DNA of 10,092 bases from Candidatus Stahliibacteriota bacterium (GTDB lineage Bacteria > Hydrothermota > Tepidihabitantia > B3-TA06). Made by a program: the position numbers and the translations under genes. Each line of letters opens with the position of its first letter. The stretch's first letter is position 1. Positions 1-6,292 of the stretch are shown here, one piece after another. Location of the stretch: assembly GCA_030670165.1 (NCBI GenBank), contig DAOVCF010000058.1, positions 1 to 10,092 on the forward strand, read 5' to 3'. Under the pieces are notes generated by a model. The model was given only the letters and a program-made list of their open reading frames with translations. It had not been told where the DNA came from and ran no database searches.

Positions 1-60
1 AAGGGTAATGGCCCTTTGATCCCGTCCCTTGACTTACCTTTCTTTGCTATTATCCGACAT
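1..60 (-). other. Possible start of a minus-strand gene, running off the window or stopping after 8 codons
   Basis: An ATG at 60-58 (minus) lies 7 nt after an AAAGGAGG ribosome binding site (75-68), which is as good as any in the window. The frame reads MSDNSKER and then meets TAA at 36-34. It then stays open to the window edge (VKGRDQRAITL). This could be a tiny leader peptide, a gene with an early nonsense codon like the amidotransferase just upstream, or a chance site. A second frame is also open to the edge. No family can be recognised from so few residues. Confidence 0.3.
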
Positions 61-119
61 AGCGGATCCTCCTTTCGTTTTCTTTCCCTGATTATACCTA
101 TCAGGGCAGGATCCGCTAT
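59..119. repeat. Nested inverted repeat (12-bp outer arms, 7-bp inner arms)
   Basis: Outer arms 59-70 and 108-119 are a perfect 12-bp inverted repeat (ATAGCGGATCCT). Inside it, 86-92 and 100-106 form a perfect 7-bp inverted repeat (CCCTGAT) around a 7-nt loop. Read on the minus strand, the 3' outer arm contains part of the Shine-Dalgarno and touches the ATG at 60-58. The inner loop overlaps a TATAAT at 96-91. Possible roles are an RBS-hiding hairpin, an operator, or an intergenic repeat unit. No T-tract follows, so a simple terminator is unlikely. Confidence 0.6.
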
Positions 120-152
120 CTAATTTTCAACAGCCAACGGGGCATCCTCCGA

Positions 153-539
153 TCACCTGGGATGGACCTCAAGGTAACGGTCTATTGCCAGATCGAGTTG
201 TTCAAAAGAGATACCAACCTCGCCAAGGAGAGCCTTCATCGACTCTATATTCACTTCATTTTCCAGTTTGACTCTCATCAACGCATCCTCTCTACTCATA
301 AGCCCTGCACGTATCAACCGACTGTAAAAATCATCCTTTTCCGTGACTCCCAGAAGTTTGAGATACATGTAGTTCTTAACTTCATCCACCGTACAATCGA
401 AGCGCCACGTGGTAGAAGAATCGGGTGGGGATTCCCAACCCACTTCTTCCCTTATCCTGGTCAGAACCTTCTTCTCATTCCAAGGCAAGTATTTAAAAAG
501 TGAAACCTTTATAAGATCCTTCCCCATCATACGCACCAT
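153..539 (-). CDS. C-terminal part of an interrupted N-acetyl sugar amidotransferase
   Basis: This 128-codon stretch is in the same frame as the 229-residue N-terminal part (1235-546), separated only by TAA (548-546) and two codons (Ala, Pro). It carries the family's C-terminal region, recognisable from memory: the KVSLFKYLPWNEK segment, WRFDC, KNYMY and the GVTEKD stretch near its middle. These motifs remain intact, so decay has not gone far. The ATG at 539 has no Shine-Dalgarno in front of it, so independent translation is doubtful unless ribosomes reinitiate after the stop. A C-terminal half alone would lack the PP-loop ATP site and should be inactive. Joined, the two parts make about 360 residues, close to the family's usual size. 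Confidence 0.75.
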   Translation of the reverse strand: MVRMMGKDLIKVSLFKYLPWNEKKVLTRIREEVGWESPPDSSTTWRFDCTVDEVKNYMYLKLLGVTEKDDFYSRLIRAGLMSREDALMRVKLENEVNIESMKALLGEVGISFEQLDLAIDRYLEVHPR

Positions 540-545
540 CGGTGC

Positions 546-548
546 TTA
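546..548 (-). other. In-frame premature TAA splitting the sugar amidotransferase
   Basis: The upstream and downstream parts share one reading frame, so a substitution rather than an indel explains the break. One C-to-T change from CAA (Gln) would create it. Neighbouring genes such as gatD, gatE and the protease end in TAA, so TAA works as a stop in this genome. Confidence 0.8.
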
Positions 549-1235
549 AGGGCCTGAAAACATGTAACCTTTCACGGTAGTCGGTAGAACCTCAGACGCA
601 AGATAACGCACATTGGAAAGAGATTCGCGAACCAGGCCAAAAATATAACCGGTATAGTAACGTGCCACCGATGCTTCGGCATCAATCCCTAGAAGCTCTC
701 GCTTAAAAGTAGTCTGTTCATAGGGATTTGATCCGGAGAATGCGATCTTGATATCATGCCGTGAAGCAATATCCAGAATAGGTTTCCACAGCATCTTACA
801 TGCCACGCACATCATAGGAACCATCGCCAGTGAAGGTCTTCGCATCCAGGCTACAAGATTATGACGCATGGTACGTCGATGAATGTCCCCGGGGAACTCC
901 AGTTGAACCAGGTCAACTCCCAAACGTTTCTGTATACGACTAATATTCTCCGAGGCAACAGGATGGGTAAAAGGATTGCGATAATTAAAAGCCAACACCT
1001 TCAGTTTATAATCACGCACCGCCTTAATGACCACGTAGGAACTGTCCCGGCCGCCGGATAAGGCTACAATGCAATCATATCGCCCCTGACCACGGAACCG
1101 ATCAATGACTTCCAGTAAAGCTTCTTCTCCCTGATAGGTAACAGGCTTAGCTTTACGGCAGTAGTTACACACCCCTTGGGCATCAAAGGATATCCCCGGG
1201 GTAGTTGAAGGTAATACACATCGAGAACAACGCAT
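546..1235 (-). CDS. N-acetyl sugar amidotransferase (WbpG/PseA-type), N-terminal part ending at a premature TAA
   Basis: The protein opens with a CxxC-type metal site (C3, C6, C23, C26) and then an N-type PP-loop, SGGRDSS at 60-66, which binds ATP. A second CxxC follows at C143/C146. This order is that of the TIGR03573-like N-acetyl sugar amidotransferases, which convert a sugar carboxylate or acetamido group to an amide or amidine during O-antigen or flagellin glycan synthesis. They usually use ammonia from a HisH/HisF-like pair, and no such pair is in this window. Translation stops at residue 229 at TAA (548-546), although the conserved C-terminal region continues in the same frame. The start at 1235 fits the family N-terminus. 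It has no Shine-Dalgarno and lies just after a -10 box, so the mRNA may be leaderless. The region appears more AT-rich in places than gatDE, a weak hint of transfer. Confidence 0.85.
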   Translation of the reverse strand: MRCSRCVLPSTTPGISFDAQGVCNYCRKAKPVTYQGEEALLEVIDRFRGQGRYDCIVALSGGRDSSYVVIKAVRDYKLKVLAFNYRNPFTHPVASENISRIQKRLGVDLVQLEFPGDIHRRTMRHNLVAWMRRPSLAMVPMMCVACKMLWKPILDIASRHDIKIAFSGSNPYEQTTFKRELLGIDAEASVARYYTGYIFGLVRESLSNVRYLASEVLPTTVKGYMFSGP

Positions 1236-1241
1236 AAAGAC

Positions 1242-1269
1242 AATCTAGTCAAAAAATCGTCTGAGTCAA
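1242..1269 (-). promoter_or_regulatory. Promoter of the sugar amidotransferase gene (leaderless type)
   Basis: TTGACT at 1269-1264, a 16-bp spacer, then TAGATT at 1247-1242. The ATG (1235) starts 6 nt after the -10 box, about where transcription should begin. No ribosome binding site fits in between. Confidence 0.65.
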
Positions 1270-1293
1270 GCACTCGGAGTAACATCCCTCCTT

Positions 1294-1308
1294 CTCCCCT
1301 CACGGGAG
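1294..1308. repeat. Short inverted repeat in the amidotransferase-gatD intergenic region
   Basis: CTCCC (1294-1298) and GGGAG (1304-1308) flank a 5-nt centre. The repeat lies between the two divergent promoters, just upstream of the gatD -35 box. It could be a regulator site, but 5-bp arms are common by chance. Confidence 0.2.
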
Positions 1309-1311
1309 TAG

Positions 1312-1339
1312 TTGACTTTTCCCTCCATTCGCCTATTAT
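1312..1339 (+). promoter_or_regulatory. gatDE promoter
   Basis: TTGACT (1312-1317), a 16-bp spacer and TATTAT (1334-1339) form a good sigma70-type promoter. Transcription would start near 1346, leaving a leader of roughly 33 nt before gatD. It shares the run TTGACTTTTCC with the promoter at 9451-9424. This is a bacterial promoter layout, not an archaeal TATA/BRE one. Confidence 0.7.
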
Positions 1340-1378
1340 CAATCCCAGTGTCAAGACCCGGAGGACAAAGAAAAGGAT

Positions 1379-2770
1379 ATGAGTGATACTTCTGATCAGG
1401 TGAAAGGCTACCGCGGAAAAGCCCGCGAAGTGCTGGAAAGGATGGGTGCAAGGGTATGGGCCGAGGTTGAGATTGAGACCGACAAGGGGACCTATGAGGG
1501 AATCATCCTGCCCCGCGCCGAGCAGGCTGACGACCTGCACGTGGTCATAAAGCTTTTTACAGGCTACAACATAGGGCTGGCAGTAGACAGGATAAAATCA
1601 ATAAAGGAGAAGGGATTCAAGGAGGCGCACTACAAGATCCCGGAACAGGATTTCCCATACGATCCTCGAAAGCCCAACGTTACACTTCTGGGTACGGGTG
1701 GGACGATAGCGTCGAGGTTGGACTACAGAACGGGCGCGGTGATCCCGGCGTTCACCCCTGGTGAGCTTTACGGAGCGGTGCCTGAGCTGGCCGATATATG
1801 CAACCTGAAAACGAATAAGCTGTTCGGTGTATTTTCGGAGAACATGGGTCCGCATGAATACATAACCACAGCCAAGGCGATCGGAAAGGAGATTGAGGCC
1901 GGGGTAGACGGAATCGTGATAGGCCACGGAACCGACACCATGCACCACACCGCAGCTGCTTTGACCTTCATGGTTCAGAACCCTGGGGTGCCGATCATCA
2001 TAGTCGGTTCGCAGCGCTCAAGCGACCGGCCATCATCCGATGCGGCTTTCAATCTCAGATGTGCCTGCAATGCCGCGGCCCGCGGCCATATTGCCGAGGT
2101 CATGGTCTGCATGTTCGGACCCACGTCGGACGCATACAATCTCTTACATAGAGGCACCCGTGTTCGCAAGATGCATTCCTCTTACAGATCGACCTTCCGC
2201 ACAATCTCCGATATACCGATAGCCACCTGCACACCGACCGAAGTCAAGCCTCTGCGTAAGGACTTCAACCCTCGACGCAAGGACAGGCAGGTCAAGATAG
2301 ACGCTCGCTTCGACGATCGTGTAGCGATCGTCTACTACTACCCGGCGATGAAACCGGACATAATCGAATCCCTGATAGATAACGGCTACAAGGGGATAGT
2401 AATCGCAGGAACCGGTCTGGGTCACGTCAACAAGCCTTTATATGAACCGCTACGCAAGGCCTGCAGGATGGGCATCTCGGTGATGATGACCGTGCAGACC
2501 CTGTGGGGATACGTTCAGATGTTCGTCTACGATACGGGAAGAGACCTTATGGAGCTTGGCATAGTGCCCTGCTCAAACATGCTGCCCGAGGTGGCATACA
2601 TCAAGCTGGGCTGGGTGCTGGCACATACCCATGAGAGAGAGGAAGTGGCCAAGATGATGCTTGCACCGATAAATGAAGAGATTACCGAACGCGAACCGCA
2701 TGACGGATATCTTGTATTCCAGGGCGGCCTGCCTGAGATTAAAGAGTTTCTCAAGCGGGGACTGAGGTAA
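1379..2770 (+). CDS. gatD: Glu-tRNA(Gln) amidotransferase subunit D (archaeal-type GatD)
   Basis: GatD is the asparaginase-like subunit of the GatDE amidotransferase. It releases ammonia from an amide donor and passes it to GatE for conversion of Glu-tRNA(Gln) to Gln-tRNA(Gln) in the cytoplasm. Residues about 20-75 form the GatD N-terminal beta domain, and an L-asparaginase domain follows. The catalytic residues are visible: T109 in GTGGTIAS (105-112), T185 and D186 in GHGTDT, and K264 in RVRKMHS. The length of 463 residues is slightly above the roughly 435 of known archaeal GatD. It is longer than plain asparaginases, and the N-terminal domain also separates it from them. The start has only AAAAGG very close to the ATG, with GGAGG farther away at 1360-1364, so initiation may be modest. 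The stop TAA overlaps the gatE ATG by one base, implying coupled translation. An archaeal enzyme in an apparently bacterial setting is unusual. Confidence 0.95.
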   Translation: MSDTSDQVKGYRGKAREVLERMGARVWAEVEIETDKGTYEGIILPRAEQADDLHVVIKLFTGYNIGLAVDRIKSIKEKGFKEAHYKIPEQDFPYDPRKPNVTLLGTGGTIASRLDYRTGAVIPAFTPGELYGAVPELADICNLKTNKLFGVFSENMGPHEYITTAKAIGKEIEAGVDGIVIGHGTDTMHHTAAALTFMVQNPGVPIIIVGSQRSSDRPSSDAAFNLRCACNAAARGHIAEVMVCMFGPTSDAYNLLHRGTRVRKMHSSYRSTFRTISDIPIATCTPTEVKPLRKDFNPRRKDRQVKIDARFDDRVAIVYYYPAMKPDIIESLIDNGYKGIVIAGTGLGHVNKPLYEPLRKACRMGISVMMTVQTLWGYVQMFVYDTGRDLMELGIVPCSNMLPEVAYIKLGWVLAHTHEREEVAKMMLAPINEEITEREPHDGYLVFQGGLPEIKEFLKRGLR

Positions 2771-4695
2771 TGGATGCCCGGGGAAAGAAATTAATCGAGG
2801 GCATTGACTTTGATGATACCGAGTTCTATTCCAGACTGGGCTTCAAGTGCGGGCTGGAGATCCACCAGCAGCTGGATACCGCAAAGAAGCTCTTCTGCCA
2901 TTGCCCGGTAGGCTACCGCAACGACGAGCCGGATGCGATAATATTAAGACACATGAGACCGACGCTATCGGAGATGGGAACCTACGACGGCACCGCGCTC
3001 ATGGAGTTCAAGACAAAGAAACAGGTGATCTACCAGCTTTACCGGGAGAACGTGTGCACCTATGAGATGGACGACACCCCGCCCTTCCCCATCAATCAGA
3101 AGGCTTTAGACTACGCGATTGAGATCGCCCTCATGCTCAACTGTCAGTTAGTGGACGAGATTCACATCACGAGAAAGCAGTACCTGGACGGATCCATACC
3201 GACCGGATTCCAGAGAACGGCAATAATCGGGGTGGACGGCTGGATTCCCTATAGAGACAGAAAGATAAGGATACAGCAGCTGGCACTGGAGGAGGATGCC
3301 TGCCGGGAGGTTGAGGATAGGCGACATACGATTGTTTTCCGGACAGACAGACTTTCAATTCCACTGGTGGAGATCGTAACCAGGCCGGACATGCTTACCC
3401 CTCACGAGGCGGCTGAGGTGGACGGGTTGCTGGGGAGACTGCTGCGGGCCTCGGGCAGGGTTCGCCGCGGTATAGGCTCGGTGCGCCAGGACGTGAACGT
3501 TTCAATCAACGGCTCGGACAGGGTAGAGATAAAGGGTGTGCCCCGCACTCCGGACATACGTGCCCTCACCCACTACGAAGCGCTTCGCCACAAGGCCTTG
3601 CTTGAGTTGAAGGACGAACTTCGCAAAAAAGGGATAACGACTGAGGATTTCAAGGCGGAAGATCACGAGGTAACCGATCTGCTTAGTAACACCTCTAACC
3701 CCAGACTCCGTGCACTGATCGACAAAGGTGAGGTGATACATGCGGTCAACCTCAAAGGCTGGCGTGAACTGGTGCGCTACGAGATACAGCCTGCCCTTAC
3801 CTTTGCTGATGAGCTTGCGGGACGGGTTCGAGTAATCGCCTGTCTTGATGAGATGCCCAACATCTTCGTCCTGGACGGCAGGGGCGAAGGACTGGCGGTG
3901 GAAACAGAAGAGCATCTGCGAAAAGCGATCGGAGCGGGTGAAGCTGACACTTTGGTATTGGTCTGGGGACCGGCGGAGGACGCTTTGACCGGCGCGCAGG
4001 AGATAGCGATTCGCGCAAAAGAGGCTACGGTAGGCGTCCCGCAGGAGAGCAGGCAGCACATGCCGGATTCCTGCCGAACCGATTTCGAACGCATCCTGCC
4101 CGGCCCGGACCGCATGTATCCTGATACCGACTCACCGCCGGTGGCGATCTCTAAACAGAGGGTGGAAAGGCTTCAAGCGGATGCCGCCCCGTGTCCCTGG
4201 GATCGTGAGGAGCGCTACAGTAAGATGAAAATCCCAGAGCACCTGGCAAGGGACCTAGCCATCCATCCCCATGCTAGACTATTCGATCGGTTGACTGACG
4301 ACACATCGCTTAATCCGACATTGCTTGCCGAAGCCCTGGTCCAATGGCAGAAGGCAATCAAACGGGATAAACGAAAGGTAGGGTTAAATATCAATCCCCC
4401 GTATGAGAAGTCCTTGGAAAGCTTCTTTAAGACCGCCGCAGATAGAGGAACCCCGCGCCGTGCGCTCTACTATGCATTCGAGAAACTGCTCTACGGAGAG
4501 GATGCCGAACCACCCTCTCCCCTGCCCGAGGACGAACTCAAGGCTTTATGCCAGGAGGTCGCAGAAGAATTCGCAGCCGTTCGCTACAAGACCCGCGAGC
4601 TTACCTTAGACTTTCTGGTAGGTGAGGCTATCGAACAAAGCGAAGGCCGGGCAGAGCCCGCTAAAACCCGCTTCCTTCTGGATTCGTCTCTCTAA
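2770..4695 (+). CDS. gatE: Glu-tRNA(Gln) amidotransferase subunit E (archaeal-type GatE)
   Basis: GatE binds mischarged Glu-tRNA(Gln), activates the glutamyl group with ATP and amidates it with ammonia from GatD. The GatB/E catalytic cradle is clear: GLEIHQQL (28-35), CHC (43-45), GSIPTGFQRT (141-150), EEDACR (174-179), GSVRQDVNVSI (236-246) and EIKGV (253-257). Residues about 280-425 fit the AspRS-like (GAD) insertion, which is present in GatE and absent from bacterial GatB. The cradle resumes with LPGPDRMYPDTDSPP (443-457), and a helical YqeY-like tail ends the protein. At 641 residues it has the full GatE size. The start ATG shares its A with the gatD TAA, with GAGG directly in front. The end lies 3 bp from the stop of the convergent protease gene, so there is no intergenic terminator. 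All motifs look intact. Confidence 0.95.
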   Translation: MDARGKKLIEGIDFDDTEFYSRLGFKCGLEIHQQLDTAKKLFCHCPVGYRNDEPDAIILRHMRPTLSEMGTYDGTALMEFKTKKQVIYQLYRENVCTYEMDDTPPFPINQKALDYAIEIALMLNCQLVDEIHITRKQYLDGSIPTGFQRTAIIGVDGWIPYRDRKIRIQQLALEEDACREVEDRRHTIVFRTDRLSIPLVEIVTRPDMLTPHEAAEVDGLLGRLLRASGRVRRGIGSVRQDVNVSINGSDRVEIKGVPRTPDIRALTHYEALRHKALLELKDELRKKGITTEDFKAEDHEVTDLLSNTSNPRLRALIDKGEVIHAVNLKGWRELVRYEIQPALTFADELAGRVRVIACLDEMPNIFVLDGRGEGLAVETEEHLRKAIGAGEADTLVLVWGPAEDALTGAQEIAIRAKEATVGVPQESRQHMPDSCRTDFERILPGPDRMYPDTDSPPVAISKQRVERLQADAAPCPWDREERYSKMKIPEHLARDLAIHPHARLFDRLTDDTSLNPTLLAEALVQWQKAIKRDKRKVGLNINPPYEKSLESFFKTAADRGTPRRALYYAFEKLLYGEDAEPPSPLPEDELKALCQEVAEEFAAVRYKTRELTLDFLVGEAIEQSEGRAEPAKTRFLLDSSL

Positions 4696-4698
4696 ACC

Positions 4699-5526
4699 TT
4701 AATCCACTTCTTTTAAAGAATCTACCCTAAGGCTCAACAGGGAATCGGTGACCAATAGAACCTCTCTGATTGCGCTGGCCGGAACTATCTCGTACAGACG
4801 GGAGTGAAGAACCAGGGTATCGCCAGAAACATCAGACAGACAGCGTGCCACCTGAAAGCTGCGAGCCATACCCACAAGATGGAGCCTGCGCCCTCGGTCT
4901 TCCTCGATCCAGGTGAATACCGGTGCACCGCTTGAACCCAGATCGAGCAGGCCTTCGACTCGGATGAGGGAGTCGGCGCCGTCAAGCTGAGCGATGTGGC
5001 TGAAGGATACCGCCGGAGAGGAAGCCGGAGGCCAATCTATCCCCAGAGGGTAAGCAGCGGAGACGGTAAGCATGCCCGGCCACAAAATCCCATGGGCGAC
5101 TACAAAGTCTTTCAGCGCAACGGTCTGTAAAGAAGATGGAAGTTCCGCGACATCCGCTCCCAGAACGGCAACGTCATAATCCCGGTCCCGGGAAAGCACA
5201 CTGGCCTCAAAGGCCTGCCCGTTCTTGAAACCCATGAGGCGCGTGCGTTTACCTACCACATGGAAATTGGTCACAAGATAGACTTTCTCATTACTTCCAA
5301 AACCAACGAAGAACCCGCTGCCCAGGAATTCGCCTGAAGTATCCGCCAGCGCGACCACTCGCCCGGTAAGATACGCGGCCTGCTCGCGTGGAAGATGCTG
5401 CCTTAAGGGATTGAAGCGCCGGCCCGCAAGGAAGAGAGGAATAATCATCAAAACGGCTAAACGGATTATCAGATTACCCCCTGCGGCGGCGCGAGGCAAC
5501 GAGGTGGAACGCAAATTGCGAGTCAT
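4699..5526 (-). CDS. Membrane-anchored trypsin-like serine protease
   Basis: A chymotrypsin-fold protease probably tethered to the inner membrane and facing the periplasm. One hydrophobic segment (about 18-35) follows a basic N-terminus. The catalytic triad can be read as H89 in TNFHVV, D118 in RDYDVAVL and S199 in GSSGAP, in the S1-family order. There is no PDZ domain, unlike DegP/HtrA, since only about 70 residues follow the serine. The length of 275 residues fits a stand-alone trypsin-like domain. The ATG at 5526 has GGAGGA 7 nt upstream. The gene is divergent from the exported-protein gene at 5630, and their -35 boxes are 4 bp apart. Its substrate is unknown. The fold and triad are firm; the periplasmic placement is inferred from the membrane segment. 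Confidence 0.85.
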   Translation of the reverse strand: MTRNLRSTSLPRAAAGGNLIIRLAVLMIIPLFLAGRRFNPLRQHLPREQAAYLTGRVVALADTSGEFLGSGFFVGFGSNEKVYLVTNFHVVGKRTRLMGFKNGQAFEASVLSRDRDYDVAVLGADVAELPSSLQTVALKDFVVAHGILWPGMLTVSAAYPLGIDWPPASSPAVSFSHIAQLDGADSLIRVEGLLDLGSSGAPVFTWIEEDRGRRLHLVGMARSFQVARCLSDVSGDTLVLHSRLYEIVPASAIREVLLVTDSLLSLRVDSLKEVD

Positions 5527-5533
5527 CTAATTA

Positions 5534-5539
5534 TCCTCC
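5534..5539 (-). promoter_or_regulatory. Ribosome binding site of the protease gene
   Basis: GGAGGA on the minus strand, 7 nt before the ATG at 5526. It fixes the start codon. Confidence 0.7.
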
Positions 5540-5555
5540 AGTTACTCCTTGATCG

Positions 5556-5568
5556 ATCCTTAAAGGAT
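5556..5568. repeat. Inverted repeat over the start region of the protease promoter
   Basis: ATCCTT (5556-5561) and AAGGAT (5563-5568) flank a single base. The repeat covers the protease -10 box and the expected transcription start, where a repressor would act. This reading is inferred from position only. Confidence 0.3.
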
Positions 5569-5592
5569 AGAGATACACTGGGGGGTTGTCAA
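5564..5592 (-). promoter_or_regulatory. Promoter of the protease gene
   Basis: TTGACA (5592-5587), a 17-bp spacer and TATCCT (5569-5564), read on the minus strand. The leader would be about 31 nt. The -35 box lies in the palindrome shared with the divergent promoter. Confidence 0.6.
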
Positions 5593-5601
5593 GCCCTTGA
5601 C
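5588..5601. repeat. Palindrome joining two divergent -35 boxes
   Basis: GTCAAG (5588-5593) and CTTGAC (5596-5601) are perfect 6-bp arms around CC. The palindrome arises because the two promoters face away from each other. It could also be a protein-binding site. Confidence 0.6.
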
Positions 5602-5624
5602 TTGTTCTGGGGAACGGATATTAT
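5597..5624 (+). promoter_or_regulatory. Promoter of the exported-protein gene (leaderless type)
   Basis: TTGACT (5597-5602), a 16-bp spacer and TATTAT (5619-5624). The ATG at 5630 begins 5 nt after the -10 box, so the RNA should start at or next to the start codon. The -35 and -10 match the gatD promoter exactly. Confidence 0.65.
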
Positions 5625-5629
5625 GGGGC

Positions 5630-6205
5630 ATGAAACGATTCCTGACCATCTTGATGGCAGGAGGGTTAGCGGCGGTAGCCGCGCAAACAGAGAAAGATCC
5701 ACGCGAAGGCGCAGGCGGAGTAATCTTCGGCCCCGGATTCGCCTTCGTTATGGGTGCACCTGAAAATTGGATATTCGACTCCGAGCGGGCTCCCTCCATA
5801 GGTTCGAGGGTGGTGATATATCCTGCAGGAACAGACCTCAATCATACCCAGGTAATCATCCATGCCAACGCGTTGCCATTGAATGAATTAACCCTTCAAG
5901 AGTGGATCGAGCAGGATATAGGCAACCTGGAAGAAGAGTTCCCAGGGATAGTGGTCAAGGAACACCCAAGCTTGAAGACTGCCGACACCCTGACCGCTGT
6001 GGTGCGGGAATTCGAACCTGCGGAGAGCTGCTACGGCCTCTACGAACGCATAGCTTACATCGATATCGGGGAAAACGTTGCCATAGTATCGCTGTCGGCT
6101 CAGAATAAAGAAGCCTACGACGAATCGATCGAAGCGTTCGAGTACGTGGTAACCGAGTTCAGGAAGGTCGACAAGCAAATCATACTCAAGGAACAGCCCA
6201 ACTAG
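5630..6205 (+). CDS. Small exported protein of unknown function, PsbP/DcrB-like pattern
   Basis: The 191-residue product starts with a typical Sec signal peptide: MKR, a hydrophobic core, and a likely cut after AVAA near residue 18. The mature part has a short GFAFVMGAPENW motif and alternates beta-rich and helical stretches. The F-x-V-x-x-P-x-x-W pattern recalls PsbP/DcrB-like (DUF1795-type) exported proteins, but I cannot assign a family with confidence. There is no lipobox cysteine and no transmembrane segment after the signal. Longer in-frame extensions to 5597 would begin inside the -35 box, so ATG 5630 is the right start. There is no Shine-Dalgarno, and the promoter position implies a leaderless message. 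Divergence from the protease gene hints at a shared envelope role, which is inference. Confidence 0.75.
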   Translation: MKRFLTILMAGGLAAVAAQTEKDPREGAGGVIFGPGFAFVMGAPENWIFDSERAPSIGSRVVIYPAGTDLNHTQVIIHANALPLNELTLQEWIEQDIGNLEEEFPGIVVKEHPSLKTADTLTAVVREFEPAESCYGLYERIAYIDIGENVAIVSLSAQNKEAYDESIEAFEYVVTEFRKVDKQIILKEQPN

Positions 6206-6292
6206 AGATTTTATCTGCCTTCTAGTGGAAAATCATCCCTCGTCTCCCTGAAGATAACGTAAGGAGTAAAAAGTTCCCCTGGAGATTGCCTC
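6206..6292. other. Convergent intergenic spacer
   Basis: An 87-bp gap between the ends of two converging genes. I see only a short GGAG/CTCC hairpin near 6281-6294 and no T-tract, so no convincing terminator. Confidence 0.4.

Noticed and set aside
1..17. AAGGG/CCCTTT hairpin at the left edge as a terminator
   Set aside because: The arms are only about 5 bp with no T-tract on either strand.
546..548. Reassignment of TAA to an amino acid in this genome
   Set aside because: gatD, gatE and the protease gene end in TAA at their family-expected or plausible lengths, so TAA is a working stop.
1..1411. Resemblance between MSDNSKER...VKG (minus, 60) and the gatD start MSDTSDQVKG as a duplicated gene start
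   Set aside because: The DNA around the two starts is not similar, and a few shared common residues are expected by chance.
1064..1540. Open frame of 158 codons on the minus strand between the amidotransferase and gatD
   Set aside because: It overlaps both real genes and their two promoters, and shows no family motif.
3502..4059. 185-codon minus-strand open frame inside gatE
   Set aside because: It lies antisense to strongly conserved gatE, with low-complexity arginine- and serine-rich translation.
4708..4720. TTCTTT/AAAGAA inverted repeat after gatE as a terminator
   Set aside because: The arms are AT-only apart from one pair, there is no usable loop or T-tract, and it lies inside the protease coding end.
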